DNA from: Dallia pectoralis
Lineage: Eukaryota; Chordata; Actinopteri; Esociformes; Umbridae
NCBI GenBank assembly: GCA_029465975.1
Contig: CM055741.1
Span: 3,307,728-3,371,727 of the forward strand
Length of the DNA: 64,000 nucleotides
Direction: 5' to 3'
Of the stretch, positions 32,476 through 45,006 are shown in pieces; position 1 is the stretch's first letter, and every line of letters starts with the position of its first letter. Below the pieces are notes generated by a model, which worked only from the letters and a program-made list of their open reading frames with translations, was not told where the DNA came from and did no database searches. The position numbers were made by a program, and so were the translations under genes.

Positions 32476-32720
32476 GGCGCTTTTCCACTACACAGAACTA
32501 GCTCGCCTCAGCTCGACTCGACTCTGCTTTTTTGGTTTTCCACTGGGTAAAAGTTGTACCTGTACCTGCTTCCAAGTACTTTTTTTCGTACCACCTCAGG
32601 CGAGGTTCTGAGCGAGCTGAGGCGATACTAAAATGTGACGTGAAAACAAGGCAGACTGCTGATTGGTCAGAGAATCGTCACTATTCACTGCATCATCATT
32701 GCACGCGCCAGATGTAGTAT
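32476..32720 (+). mobile_element. hAT-type MITE end
   Basis: GGCGCTTTTCCACTACACAG followed by 'agctcgcctcagctcg' is the well-known end of fish hAT-derived short elements, with an inner inverted match at 32597-32625 ('gaggttctgagcgagctg'). The outer right end is not evident. Confidence 0.5.
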
Positions 32721-33780
32721 CCTGAGTAATCCCACCATATCTATATATAAATAGTTTGGCCAGAGATTGCGTGAGAGCTGTACATATTAACCATAACCAT
32801 TATCCATGATAAACCAGCCTTTTGGCATAAGTAAAGTTTTCCAGCTTCTAGTCATTTATTGTGCATGCTACCTTATATTTACCAGTTGTTATTTTACTTT
32901 AATAAAATTGAGATATGTCATGCATGGGATTGCTACCATAGGGTTTAACCAAAATCTAAATGTAAATATCAGCAATATTATTTTGCATTAAGTTAGCAAA
33001 CACTTGCCAGTCTGTTAACATTAATATTAGCAAGCCTCCAAGTTTAGTAGCAAATCTATGCATGATTCCATGGTAAACCAGAGATATTGCATTCGTTGTT
33101 TCCCAGATTCTTGTCATTTATTGTACATGCATCTTACATATTTTTCAGGTTTCAGCTCAGAAACCTCAGCTTTGCATGTTCTAAGCTAGCTAGCTACATT
33201 TTCTGGCTGCTACATTCCCAGTGTTAGCAAACGCTAGTCTGTTAACGTGAATATTTGCAAGCCTCCTCCAAACACAGACGTCACTTTAAATCCTACCTGT
33301 TGCCTTTCACCATCCATCCACTTATTTAGCTGATGTCGCATCCCTTGACATGCAATCTCCTTTTCCCTCTTTCTTTTTCTATTTTTAGCCCCAAACAGCT
33401 ATTTTGCTTTATCCATCTTTTACGAGTTAACAACGACAACTCACTACTGTGATGCTCACTCAGTGCTCACAGTCCCCCGCCCGCTCGCGTCTCACGATAT
33501 TACCATTCTATGTCATTTTATGGAATCTTATGAGGGCGCCGGCGCCTACTCAAGCCCGTTATTCCTCTAAAATGTATATAACTTTTTTATATTTAACTTA
33601 CGTAACTTTTATATAAATGTATATAAATTAGATTTCCTTTTTTTAAACATCGCTTTGGTGCCCCCATGATGCGGCGCCCCTATGCACCACATATAGTGCA
33701 TACCCACTTTTTGCGCCACTGCTCTTGAACATTGTTATTCACAAATTAAGAACAGTTACAAACCCCGCCCCCGGCCTGCA
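32721..33780. other. Old repeat debris, no gene
   Basis: A likely L2-type LINE 3' fragment at about 33262-33300 ('cagacgtcactttaaatcc') and GGCGCC-rich transposon-end sequence at 33535-33715. Nothing coding. Confidence 0.35.
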
Positions 33781-33789
33781 TTTGGAAGG

Positions 33790-35275
33790 AGCGATCACTC
33801 GTCCATTCTCCTCCTACCTACAGACAAAGGCTAAAGCAGGAAAAACCGGTTCTCAGGGCAGTTCAGCGCTGGAGTGAGGAAAGCATTGAGACCCTCCAAG
33901 ACTGCTTTGAGACCACCGACTGGCAGATGTTTTGGGAGGCAGCAAATGGAGATATTGACGAACACACAGACTCCGTCTCAGCCTACATCACAAAGTGCAT
34001 CGATGATGTTGTCCCAAGTGTCAATGTCAGGACCTTCCCCAACCAAGAGCCCTGGTTTAATGGCAATGTCCGTGCGAAGCTCAAAGCACGGTCATCTGCC
34101 TTTAGCTCTGGGGACCCGGAGGCCTTGAGGAGATCCAGATACGACCTACGGAGGGCCAGCAGAGATGGTAAAAGGGATTACAGGGATAAGTTGGAGTCCA
34201 ACTACCACAGCTCTGACCCCAGACGCATTTGGTGTGGCTTGCGACACATCACTGACTACAAAGGGAGTAGTAGTAGTGATGCTTGTCCCGCCGCCTCGCT
34301 CCCTGACGAGCTCAACACCTTCTATGCACGGTTTGAGATGGCTAATACAACTCCTGCGACGAGGCTTACTGAGGACCAGGACGTCTGCACTCTGTCTCTG
34401 GACACGGCTGATGTGAGGAGAGTCTTTAAAAAAGTCAACCCTCGGAAGTCACCAGGGCCAGATGGCATTCCAGGCCGTGTTCTCAGGGGATGCGCTGACC
34501 AACTGGCAGAGGTTCACCTCAATATTCAACATCTCCCTGACTCACTCAATTGTCCTCTCCTGCTTCAAGCAGACCACCATTGTCCCTGTGCCAAAGAAAC
34601 CTACCATCACCTGCCTGAATGACTACCGTCCTGTAGCACTGACCTCTATCATCATGAAGTGCTTCGAGCGGCTGGTCAGAACCCACATCTGCTCCTACCT
34701 CCCTGTCACCTTAGACCCCGTCAATTTGCATACCGCTCCAACAGATCTACAGACGATGCCATCGCCCTGACCACACACAGCCCTCTCCCATCTGGAAAAA
34801 GCCAACACTTACGTGAGGATGCTGTTTGTGGACTACAGTTCAGCATTCAACACTATTGTGCCGCCAAGCTCATTCCCAAGCTCAGGACCCTGGGTCTCAA
34901 CACCTCCCTGTGCAACTGGATCCTGGACTTTCTGACGGGCAGACCCCAGGTGGTGAGAATGGGCAACCTCACATCCTCTGCCTTGACCCTGAGCATCGGA
35001 GCCCCGCAAGGTTGCGTACTCAGTCCCCTGATGTACTCACTGTTTACGTATGACTGTGTGCCCACACACAGCCCCAACATCATCTTCAAGTTTGCTGACG
35101 ACACCACCATCCTTGGTCTCATCTCCAACAACGATGAGTCTAAATACAGAGAAGAGGTTAAAGACCTGGCTACATGGTGCCAGGACAAGAATCTCTCTCT
35201 TAACGTCGGGAAAACTAAGGAGATGATCATCGACATCAGGAAGCGGCAGGGGGGGAACATGCCCCCATTCACATC
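33790..35275 (+). mobile_element. LINE (CR1/L2-like non-LTR retrotransposon), 5'-truncated
   Basis: Encodes the region between endonuclease and reverse transcriptase (PNQEPWFNGNVRAKL, RKSPGPDGIPGRVLRGCADQ) and then reverse-transcriptase blocks, in several frames: DYRPVALTSIIMKCFERLV, the AFR/SSAFN-like part, GAPQGCVLSPLMYSLFT, and the catalytic FADDTTI (about 35090). Several frameshifts and a missing 5' half make it inactive. It abuts a second LINE at about 35280. Confidence 0.85.
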
Positions 35276-35284
35276 GATGAAGCT

Positions 35285-35586
35285 GACGTTTTTGATTATA
35301 CTTAATTGCCTTGTGTGAAACCTGGCTTAAGCCTGATGAATTCCCAGACTGATGCACTCCCAGACTTGCTTTAAATGAGGCTTCTTCACCTGGTTACACT
35401 AGTGATCAGATTCCCCATGCATCCCGTAAAGGGGGGTGTTGCTAATATCTATGCTACACAATATAAACTTTCATTAAAACAAATCACTGGGTTCCAGTCT
35501 TTTGAAGTATTACTCATGAGAACGAATCAGGGCAATACCTCGTTTTTGATAGCTACTATTTACAGGCCTCCTGGGCCATACACAAT
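35285..35586 (+). mobile_element. L2-like LINE, endonuclease part (left piece)
   Basis: Decayed plus-strand coding matching a LINE endonuclease: ETWLKPDEF-like near 35323, GGVANIYATQYK, and FLIATIYRPPGPYT ending at about 35583. It is cut here by the 35587-36821 transposon; the next piece resumes at 36824. Confidence 0.8.
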
Positions 35587-36821
35587 GGGCCATATTCTTC
35601 AACCGTTCTTAAGAAGAAATTCGTTCTTAAAACCCACTTACGCAGTTTCCACAAAGATTCTGACATTCACCAATGTTTACTTATCTGGAATTTGTTCTTA
35701 GGAAAGAACAGAATCTACGCACAGTGAAAAGCACTCTTACGCAGATTTGCACGCTGACTTTTTCGTGACAAATCATTAGTCTCTGCGTTTTCATCAATTG
35801 TACAGTGATTTAAATATTATGAAGAATAACATTATGAATAATATTCAATTATTTCAAATATTTGCATATATTTAACTTTTCTGTGGATGGCACCCCCGAG
35901 ATTGCGGTTATTCCCATTATGTCCAGCCCGACATTATTCAAATGTTCTATTGCATTTCGTCAAGAATGATTCATTTAGTCTATACATTTGTTTTAAGACA
36001 TTTATAATAACAAAAACATTAAATACTCTGTTACAACATAATACCACTGGCTAAGTATAAATTCTAAATTAATATTGGGAGGGTAATAAGAGAAGGCTCC
36101 ACTTGGTTCGCCAATACGGTGAACAGCAGCTGAAATTAAAAGAATAATGGCAACATTAGCCTATGTACTCTGTCTCCAATTTGCATTTAAGATTCAAATA
36201 ATATTTATTTGGAAAAACCTTTACTCACCAAGATTAGGCTACATGTTTTAGTGTAGGATAAGCATGTAATCCCCAGTATATGGGTTCAGCCAGTCCTGCG
36301 CTCTAATGGTGCGTCCAGCAGCTCTGATTGGCCACTGGCAGGTGTTGAACAAATTAACATGCATTTACAGCCACGAATTCCCTGTCATTTTGCTGTCATA
36401 TTTTAAGAGACCATCAATTTTTTTGCATTTGGCATAACCCACCGGTTCATTTTTTTCATTAAAAGTGAGATTGTAATCTTTTTGCCGGTCCAACCAAATG
36501 TATTCACCACAGTCCTGCCTGCGCGTTTCACCTCCTCAGCATCCATTATTACGCTAAATGAAACGCATCGTCTGACCCTCTACATTTTCGTTTCGACATT
36601 TTTGCATTCTCCACATTTTTACGATGAGTTTCCACTAATTAGGAACAACGGACACGCGCTTTGAATTTACGAAGACGTGGTATTCATCATTATAGGAACG
36701 TAGGTACGAACAATTACGCAATTTAAGAACACGTTCGTGAATTTGAGTAAGACTTTTCTTAGGACCTTTCTTAGGAACGAATTTAAGAAATAACTTAGGA
36801 AAACATTGAAGAATTTGGCCC
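35587..36821. mobile_element. DNA transposon (Harbinger/ISL2EU-like) inserted in the LINE
   Basis: Terminal repeats GGGCCATATTCTTCAA and ...TTGAAGAATTTGGCCC, with inner TTCTTAAGAACG-type inverted text, flanked by AT on both sides (35585-35586 and 36822-36823). AT duplications fit the ISL2EU/IS4EU group. No transposase is recognisable. The flanking LINE continues in register on both sides apart from one base. Confidence 0.8.
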
Positions 36822-36823
36822 AT

Positions 36824-38604
36824 TGTTCCTAAGTGAGTTTCCAGAATTCATGTCCAACATCGTAGTCATGGCAGATTCTATTTTAGTCTCTGGGTATTTT
36901 AACATCTACATGGAAAATACCAATGACCCTCTTCAAAAGGCTTTTAATGCCATAATTGATTCGGTAGATTTTGTCCAGCATGTCTCAGGACCTACGCATT
37001 GTCACAATCATACTTTAGATTTAGTGTTATCAAAGGGAATATATTTGATATAACTATTTTTCCTCAGAATCCTGGTCTGTCTGACCATAATCTCATAACA
37101 TTTAGCATCAAAACAAGTGACACTTTTGATATTTAAGACCCGCTGCATAAACTCTATGACTACTAATACATTTATTGATGCACTCCCAGACTCGTTTGGC
37201 CTGCTAAATGATGGTAGAGTTACATCATCTGTACATAATCAAATAGAGGATCTTAACGATATACTGCGTAAGACTTTAGATGCTGTGGCACCCCTAAAAG
37301 CAAAAGCAATACAAAATAAGAAACTTGCTCCCTGGTACACAGACACTACTAGAACACTTAAGCAAGCCTCCAGAAAATTGGAGCGAAAGTGGCGCTCCAC
37401 GAAGTTAGAAGTATTTAGACTAGCCTGGATTGATAGTACTGTGCAATACCGGAAATCACTTACAAGCGCTCGATCAGCCAACTTATCTAATCTAAACGAC
37501 ACAAACAAAAATAATCCTACATTTCTTTTTGACACAGTTGCAAAACTCACTAAAAAGCAAAGTTTAACCAATGAAGTGGGTCTTCACTTTAGTTGTGATG
37601 AATTCATGAACTACTTTGATGAAAAAATAATCAAATTGCCTCAGTTTACAAAAACTTTGTCGTCCTGAGAGCTCGCAGAGCTGCCCTGATTTATCGGCAA
37701 TGGCGACTCTTGAATCTTTTGTACCTGTGTCTCTTGAAACATTTACAAAATTAATAAATAGTTCAAAATCAACCAACTGTCAACTAGGCCCAATCCTAAC
37801 TAAATTACTTAAGGAGTTACTTCCTGTGCTTGGCCCATCAATGTTGAACATAATAAATTGCTCCCTATCCTCCGATCTGTGCCATCCTCACTAAAAATTG
37901 CAGAAATTAAGCCTCCGCTAAAAAAATCTAACCTAAATCCAGGCATCCTAAAGAACTACCGAATAATATCGAACCTTCCATTCCTGTCAAAAATCTTTAA
38001 AAAAAATCTGTCTCACTACAACTTACAGCCCTTCTAAAGACAAATAATATATATGAAAAACTCCAGTCCGTTTTTAGACCTCAACATAGCACTGAGACTG
38101 CACTTGTTAAGGTGGTAAACAACCTTTTACTGGCTTCTGACAAAGGTTCTGCATCTCTCCTATTGCTTCTTGATCTTAGTGCTGCCTTTGACACTATTGA
38201 TCACTCCCTTCTCTTGGAAAGATTGGAGACCATTGTTTGGGCTACGAGGACATGTTCTTGACTGGTTTAGATCTTATTTATCAGATAGACGCAAGGCTCA
38301 GTCTTAGGACCACTTCTGTTCTCACTCTATATGCTGCCTTTGGGTGATGTCATCCGAAACCATAATGTTAATTTTCACTGCTATGCCGATGACACGCAGC
38401 TGTATATTTCTATGAAACATGGAGAAGCTCCTAAGTTAGCTACTATGGAAGCATGTGTTTCAGACAGAGAATTTTCTGCTCCTAAATTCAGATTATATGA
38501 AAGGCTAGTGTTAGGACCTAAGAAACAGAGATTTATTGACAGACCTTACACTGAACCTAAACGGATGTATGGTCATTTCACAGAAAACTGTGAGAAACCT
38601 TGGC
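36824..38604 (+). mobile_element. L2-like LINE, endonuclease to reverse transcriptase (middle piece)
   Basis: Plus strand: FLSEFPEF, then the endonuclease end (VSGYFNIY where an Asp is expected), THCHNHTLDLVLSKG, the linker with KLAPWYTDTTRTLKQASRKLE, then reverse transcriptase blocks STETALVKVVNNLL, LDLSAAFDTIDHSLL and YADDTQLYI (about 38378). Stops and frameshifts throughout; inactive. Interrupted again at 38604 by a hAT element. Confidence 0.85.
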
Positions 38605-40576
38605 CAGGCCCGCATTAATGCACGGGCTTACTGGGGCTGAAGCCCCAGGGCCTATGAAGACAAGGGGCCTATCATAAGCCAATAAAAAAATCACAATGTT
38701 TTGTAATTTGTCAAATATTCTGTCAATCACTTGATATTCATGTTTTGGGCTGCTGATTGATCCAATTTACAAGTGACCAACGTGGGAAGCATGATATGAC
38801 AGCCTTTCAGAATGTAGATGTCACAATCCAGACAAGATCAAACAGGTCTGCCAAATGAACGACATGCACAGGTCTCCTGGTGCCAAGGTTTATTAATCTA
38901 CAGACATACATGTCAACATAGGCTAGACAGGCAGCACCTCAGAGCGCACAGTAGAGGGACAGGGCGAGATATTAAATGTTAGTACTGCACTCAAACACTG
39001 TGAACTCACTCAGAAACAAACCCTGCACACGTGAGAGGGACTAGTAACCAATAGCAGATGGATAATAGAATTAAGACACTACACACAGTTAGTCACAAAG
39101 AAACCAAACAACGATGTCTCGCCTCCGTCCTCTACTCGCCTGTCACATGCCCGGGTGCAGCCACACAGAGGACCCCTAGGGAAGTGGTGACAGAAACAAA
39201 ATACAAACAAACAGAGAACATAAATGAAAAATGAACTAGTCCACCCCCCAGGACAACCCCATATATTTTGTCCGCGTTACCGCCCACTGGCCCGGGTGGA
39301 CTAGACAATAAACATATACCGGCACTGAATAACCATTACTGTAAGGGAAAATAAACCTCAAAGTGAGAGCAGCGATGGCTATTCCCAGTTCACTGCAAAA
39401 CAACAATACATTTTATTAAGCATACATCTTTAAAACCACTATATTAAACTAATCATTAAAATAACATACCTTCCACGCTATACATAATAGCAAATCCCTG
39501 GACCGACCGTCATTCGGAACAACAGCTTCCGGGACACTGCCAATACATAAGTATGCCCGTTGTCAACATACCGACTCGTACGCCACAGTATTTCGTCCTC
39601 CGCGAGCAACAGCTTACCCTCAACTTAGTTCCCCCCTCCTTTTATGTGCTAGGGACACCGCCCCCCTCACACCACTCGGTACGACCGGCTACATAGAGAA
39701 ACAGTCATCTTCTCTAGTAGTCTATTCAAATGTATGCTAGTCACAGAGGCTATATCAAAATGTTGAGAAAAAAAAAGTTTGAGAGTGGTGCTCATAAACG
39801 AAAAATATTGCGACAGAAAGAAAACAGTGAGAAGGAATTGTTAAAAAAGATTCCAAAGCTAACAGGATTTTTTAAATCTGAAAATGAAGGTGAGTCGAGC
39901 TCATTCAACGGAGCACCGATGAACAGTGGAGAGGACCAGCAAACAGACGGGCAGTGTTAATTTTCGTAATTATTTTTGTCAACGAAATTTTTTCACAGAC
40001 GAAAACGAGACGATACGGTCCCGACCCGAAGCGTGGTGCAGCCCTGCGCATAGACAGACAGGGCGCGAGGACTGAATTGAGCTCTCTTTCGCGTCTGAAT
40101 GGACAAATACACACAACATTATGTATAAATGTCCGTTTTGTAGAGTATTCACGTAAACACAGTCGGTTATGTCTTTACAGAACGTACAGTTGTGAGAATA
40201 TCGGATGTGCATCAGTGCAACTGGATCTGCACACTCGGTCTTAAAGTGACAGTGCGTAATAAACCTAATGCCGTCTGTACACTTAATATTAATCAAACAA
40301 CAAAATAAAAAGAGAAAAGCATTCACTGGTCTTTAATAGCTTTAATAAGGATTACTTAAATTATACAAATAAATATGTCTGCTTGAAAGAATATTTACAT
40401 TGCTGTTGTTGTGGATTTCTTTATGGAATACTGTCTTCGTTAGGCTATATCTCCCTGAGAAAAACTTATTTCTGCTTTTGTTGTATATAGACATACGTGA
40501 TCATTAGACTTTTTTTTATTGTGGGCCTACAAAACCTCTCAGCCCCAGGGCCTAACGGCAGGTTAATGCGGGCCTG
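38605..40576 (+). mobile_element. hAT transposon inserted in the L2-like LINE
   Basis: The ends CAGGCCCGCATTAATGC and ...GCATTAACC-type complement (ending TTAATGCGGGCCTG) are flanked by perfect 8-bp duplications ACCTTGGC (38597-38604 and 40577-40584). The 39730-39960 frame (LRKKKFESGAHKRKILRQKE, then LTGFFK) resembles the N-terminus of hAT/ZMYM-type transposases. The catalytic domain is absent. A solo LTR sits inside (38819-39192). Confidence 0.9.
38819..39192. mobile_element. Solo LTR nested in the hAT element
   Basis: Ends TGTCACAATCC and GTGGTGACA, 374 bp, with 'caaggtttattaatc' inside (reverse-strand AATAAA-like). Same design as the LTRs at 49699 and 63157 but a different subfamily. No clear 5-bp duplication. 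Confidence 0.55.
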
Positions 40577-40584
40577 ACCTTGGC

Positions 40585-40671
40585 GTGACCCTCGACCCGG
40601 ATCTCTCGTTTGACAATCATATAAAATACATTTCAAGGACAGCATTTTTCCATCTTCGGAAACTATTTATC
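40585..40671 (+). mobile_element. L2-like LINE, 3' coding end (right piece)
   Basis: Reads LGVTLDPDLSFDNHIKYIS and AFFHLRKLF, the standard region after the LINE reverse transcriptase. Joined across the hAT, the LINE frame resumes exactly (VRN-LGV). The 19-bp minisatellite starts immediately afterwards. Confidence 0.85.
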
Positions 40672-43220
40672 ACAGGTTGAAATATAGAACACAGGTTGAT
40701 GTATAGGACACAGGTTGAAATATAGGACACAGGTTGATGTAAAGGACACATGTTGACATACTTCAACCTGTGTCCTATAATTCAACCTGTGTCCTATACT
40801 TCAACCTGTGTCCTATACATCAACCTGTGTCCTATACATCAACCTGTGTCCTATACGTCAACCTGTGTCCTATACATCAACCTGTGTCCTATATTCCAAC
40901 CTGTGTCCTATACATCAACCTGTGTCCTATACATTAACATGTGTCCTATAATTCAACCTGTGTCCTATACTTCAACCCGTGTCCTTTACGTCAACCTGAG
41001 TCTTATACCTAAATCATCGCGTGACAACATACAGCAGTTTGAGGTTAGGTAAAGCTAGGTTTTTTTAGCTCTGAAACCGAAACTGTTAATTCTATTAATG
41101 TGCAACGAGAACACAACTTCCCTGTCACAGGGAAGTTGTGGTCTCGTTGCAAATTGTTAGAGTTAACAGTTTCGGTTTCGAGTTAACAGTTTCGGTTTCA
41201 CCTGCTGTATGTTGTCACGCGATGATTTAGGTATAAAACACAGGTTGACGTAAAGGACACGGGTTGAAGTATAGGACACAGGTTGAATTATAGGACACAT
41301 GTTAATGTATAGGACACAGGTTGAAATATAGGACACAGGTTGAAGTATAGGACACAGGTTGAAGTATAGGACACAGGTTGAATTAAAGGACAGAGGTTGA
41401 AATATAGGACACAGGTTGATGTATAGGACACAGGTTGAATTATAGGACACAGGTTGATGTATTGGACACATGTTGATGTACAGGACACAGGTTGAAGTAT
41501 AGGACACAAGTTGAAGTATAGGACACAGGTTGAAGTTAGGACACAGATTGAAGTTAGGACACAGGTTGACGTATTGGACACAGGTTGACGTATAGGACAC
41601 AGGTTGATGTATAGGACACAGGTTGAAGTATAGGACACAGGTTGAAGTATAGGACACAGGTTGATGTATAGGACACAGGCTGAAGTATAGGACACAGGTT
41701 GAAGTATAGGACACAGGTTGAAGTACAGGACACAGGTTGATGTATAGGACACAGGTTGATGTATAGGACACAGGTTGATGTATAGGACACAGGTTGATGT
41801 ATAGAACACAGGTTGATGTATAGGACACAGGTTGATGTATAGGACACAGGTTGATGTATAGGACACAGGTTGAAGTATAGGACACAGGTTGAAGTATAGG
41901 ACACAGGTTGAAGTATAGGACACAGTTTGATGCATAGGACACAGGTTGATGTATAGGACACAGGTTGATGTATTGAACACAGGTTGATGTATAGGACACA
42001 GGTTGATGTATTGGACACATGTTGATGTATAGGACACAGGTTGAAGTATTGGAAACAGGTTGAAATAAAGGACACATGTGGAAATATAGGACACAGGTTG
42101 AAGTATAGGACACAGGTTGATTTATAGGACACAGGTTGATGTATAGGACACAGGTTGAAGTATAGGACACAGGTTGAAGTATAGGACACAGGTTGAAGTA
42201 CAGGACACAGGTTGATGTATAGGACACAGGTTGATGTATAGGACACAGGTTGATGTATAGAACACAGGTTGATGTATAGGACACAGGTTGATGTATAGGA
42301 CACAGGTTGAAGTATAGGACACAGGTTGAAGTATAGGACACAGGTTGATGTATAGGACACAGGTTGACGTATTGGACACAGGTTGATGTATAGGACACAG
42401 GTTGATGTATAGGACACAGGTTGATGTATAGAACACAGGTTGATGTATAGGACACAGGTTGAAGTATAGGACACAGGTTGATGTATAGGACACAGGTTGA
42501 CGTATAGGACACAGGTTGATGTATAGGACACAGGTTGAAATAAAGGACACATGTTGAAATATAGGAAACAGGTTGAAGTATAGGACACAGCTTGATTTAT
42601 AGGACACAGGTTGATGTATAGGACACAGGTTGAAGTATAGGACACAGGTTGAAATTTAGGACACAGGTTGAAGTACAGGACACAGGTTGATGTATAGGAC
42701 ACAGGTTGATGTATAGGACACAGCTTGATGTATAGAACACAGGTTGATGTATAGGACACAGGTTGATGTATAGGACACAGGTTGATGTATAGGACACAGG
42801 TTGAAGTATAGGACACAGGTTGAAGTATAGGACACAGGTTGATGTATAGGACACAGGTTGATGTATTGGACACAGGTTGACGTATAGGACACAGGTTGAT
42901 GTATAGGACACAGGTTGAAGTATAGGACACAGGTTGAAGTATAGGACACAGGTTGAAGTATAGGACACAGGTTGACGTATTGGACACAGGTTGACGTATA
43001 GGACACAGGTTGATGTATAGGACACAGGTTGAAGTATAGGACACAGGTTGAAGGATAGGACACAGGTTGAAGTATAGGACACAGGTTAAAGTATAGGACA
43101 CAGGTTGATGTATAGGACACAGGTTGATGTATAGGACACAGGTTGATGTATAGGACACAGGCTGATGTATAGGACACAGGTTGGAGTATAGGACACAGGT
43201 TGATGTATAGGACACAGGCA
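40672..43220. repeat. Minisatellite, 19-bp unit, containing an inversion
   Basis: More than 110 units of GGACACAGGTTGATGTATA and variants. The orientation flips at about 40758 and back at about 41235, around a non-repeat palindrome core (41012-41232). Since three units give 57 bases without stops, minus-strand frames of up to 555 codons are open (repeat TSTCVLYINLCPIHQPVSY). Not regarded as genes. Confidence 0.97.
40758..41480. repeat. Palindrome of unique sequence plus minisatellite arms
   Basis: Inverted arms of about 360 bp meet at about 41118 (CTTCCCTGTCACAGGGAAG). Both arms carry the GIMAP-relic flank (CTCGTTGCA, GTTTCGGTTTC, TGCTGTATGTTGTCACGCGA) and then the 19-bp array with matching variant order ('gacgtaaaggacacgggttg', then 'gaattatag', then 'catgttaatg'). 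The shared variant order proves a true inverted duplication. Confidence 0.9.
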
Positions 43221-43629
43221 CAGAGCTTGAGTAAAACGTAAGGATATTTAATAAACCAAGCTTTACAAAAACAATAATAGAACCATCAGCAGAAAATTAT
43301 CACAATAGATTATTAACAAATAAGAACACAACTAATTAATTTTGTAATAATATTTTAATTTACATTTTTAATCCAAATTCAAAAAATAGATTATAGAATA
43401 AAAACAATCATGCCTTTCAATTAAAACAATAACGCTGGCAGAGCACAGATGAATTAGTGGCACGACCACTTTACCAATATTAAACTCAAATGTTCTCTGG
43501 TGTGCACATAAATCAGCAGTAACTGTGTAAATAGTAATTGTGGATTTTGATGAAAATAAATGTATTGAAGCCATTTTGGAATAAGCCTGTAACATAACAA
43601 AATGTAGAAAAAGCACGGCATTTCTAGTA
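43221..43629. other. Spacer duplicated from the 27.6-kb region
   Basis: Contains 'aacgctggcagagcac' (43432) and AT-rich text shared with 27670-27730. No gene. Confidence 0.5.
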
Positions 43630-43764
43630 AATGGTGTGACAGGGAAGTTGTGGTCTCGTTGCACATTGTTAGAGTTAACTGTTTCAGTTTCAGAGCTGAA
43701 AAAACGTAACTTAACCTAACCTCAAACTGCTGTATGTTTTCACACGATGACTTATATAAAACAC
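43630..43764 (+). promoter_or_regulatory. GIMAP-relic flank with ISRE-like site, copy near 43.7 kb
   Basis: TGTTTCAGTTTCAGAG (43680-43695) and 'cctcaaactgctgtatg' match the 26861-26990 block and the palindrome arms. It precedes the second 19-bp array and the GIMAP remnant at 44307. Confidence 0.4.
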
Positions 43765-44306
43765 AGGTTGAAGTACAAGACATGGGTTGAAGTATAGGAG
43801 ACAGGTTGAAATATAGGACACAGGTTGAATTAAAGGACACAGGTTGAATTATAGGACACAGGTTGATGTATAGGACACAGGTTGAATTATAGGACACAGG
43901 TTGATGTATAGGACACAGGTTGAATTAAAGGACACAGGTTGAATTATAGGACACAGGTTGAAGTATAGGACACAGGTTGAAGTATAGGACACAGGTTGAA
44001 GTATAGGACACAGGTTGATGTATAGGACACAGGTTGAAGAATAGGACACAGGTTGATGTATAGGACACAGGTTGAAGTATAGGACACAGGTTGATGTATA
44101 GGACACAGGTTGAAGGATAGGACACAGGTTGAAGTATAGGACACAGGTTGAAGTATAGGACACAGGTTGATGTATAGGACACAGGTTGATGTATAGGACA
44201 CAGGTTGATGTATAGGACACAGGTTGAAGGATAGGACACAGGTTGAAGGATAGGACACAGGTTGAAGTATAGGACACAGGTTGAAGTATAGGACACAGGT
44301 TAAAGG
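43765..44306. repeat. Second 19-bp minisatellite block
   Basis: About 28 units of the same 19-mer as 40672-43220, all in one orientation. It sits between a promoter-like block and a GIMAP C-terminal remnant, exactly where a GTPase domain would be expected. Confidence 0.95.
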
Positions 44307-44560
44307 ATGAATGCTCTGAGGTTCTCACGCTTCTAGAGAGATAGGATGTTGACCATAAACTGAGGAAAACCCAATGCCAACAAGATATACCTGAACAAGA
44401 CAAGAGAAAGAAAATATAAGAGGAAACAACGTAGAAAAAAATATAGTTTTATCTACAGCAGCATCTGTTGCAGGAGTATGAAACCGTAGTTCTTGTTTTT
44501 TGTCCGCACAAGTTCTGTTTGGTGTGGCAGGTGTTAGTCTAGTAGGCTTATCTATCTGTG
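44307..44560 (+). pseudogene. GIMAP remnant (end of GTPase region and C-terminus)
   Basis: Aligns with 30145-30480 at the DNA level: 'gaatgctctgaggttctcac', 'cacgcttctagagagata', an Arg/Glu-rich A/G-rich part, then 'cagcatctgttgcaggag' and a hydrophobic end (FGVAGVSLVGLSICVL). Frameshifts and missing GTPase motifs make it dead. Confidence 0.65.
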
Positions 44561-44654
44561 TGTTGAGTCATTTTGAGGAGACTGCAAATGTACAATGTTA
44601 TACAAGCTATAAACTCACTACTTTACATTGTAGCAAAGTGTCATTTCTAAAGCC

Positions 44655-44920
44655 TGTTTTATGCTTCTGCGTCGAATCGACGGCGTACCCTCGCAGACAC
44701 CTCTGCGGCGACGCAAACCCCTCTCCGACCCCTACGCCGTAGCTCGACGTGCACCTCCAAAAAATTGTAACTAAGCGTCGAGACGACGCAGACTACAAGG
44801 GCTGTGATTGGTCAGATTATACATCTGGCGGTGAAATGCAACGCAACCCAACGCAGAACCATAAAACGGCAACGACGCCGTAGGAGGAGGAGTTGACGCA
44901 GAAGCATAATGAGGGCTTAA
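44655..44920 (-). mobile_element. MITE, GC-rich, inverted copy of the 30990 element
   Basis: AGCCTGTTTTATGCTTCTGC ... GCAGAAGCATAATGAGGGCTT. The inside matches 30990-31252 in reverse (for example 'ctacgccgtagctcgacg'). Confidence 0.85.
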
Positions 44921-45006
44921 GTGTTGTCACATGAAAATATAAAAACATAAAAATGTTTTTTGAGCAAATCTTGCCCCTGGGGGTAAAAACTGTTTGTGAC
45001 TGTAGT

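Noticed and set aside
34853..35357. Minus-strand open frames of 106-139 codons
   Set aside because: Shadows of the LINE reverse-transcriptase coding on the plus strand.
41163..43221. Minus-strand open frames of 449 and 555 codons with a 19-residue repeat (TSTCVLYINLCPIHQPVSY)
   Set aside because: They are the automatic result of a stop-free 19-bp tandem unit read in a cycling frame; several overlapping frames are equally open, and no promoter or splice context exists.
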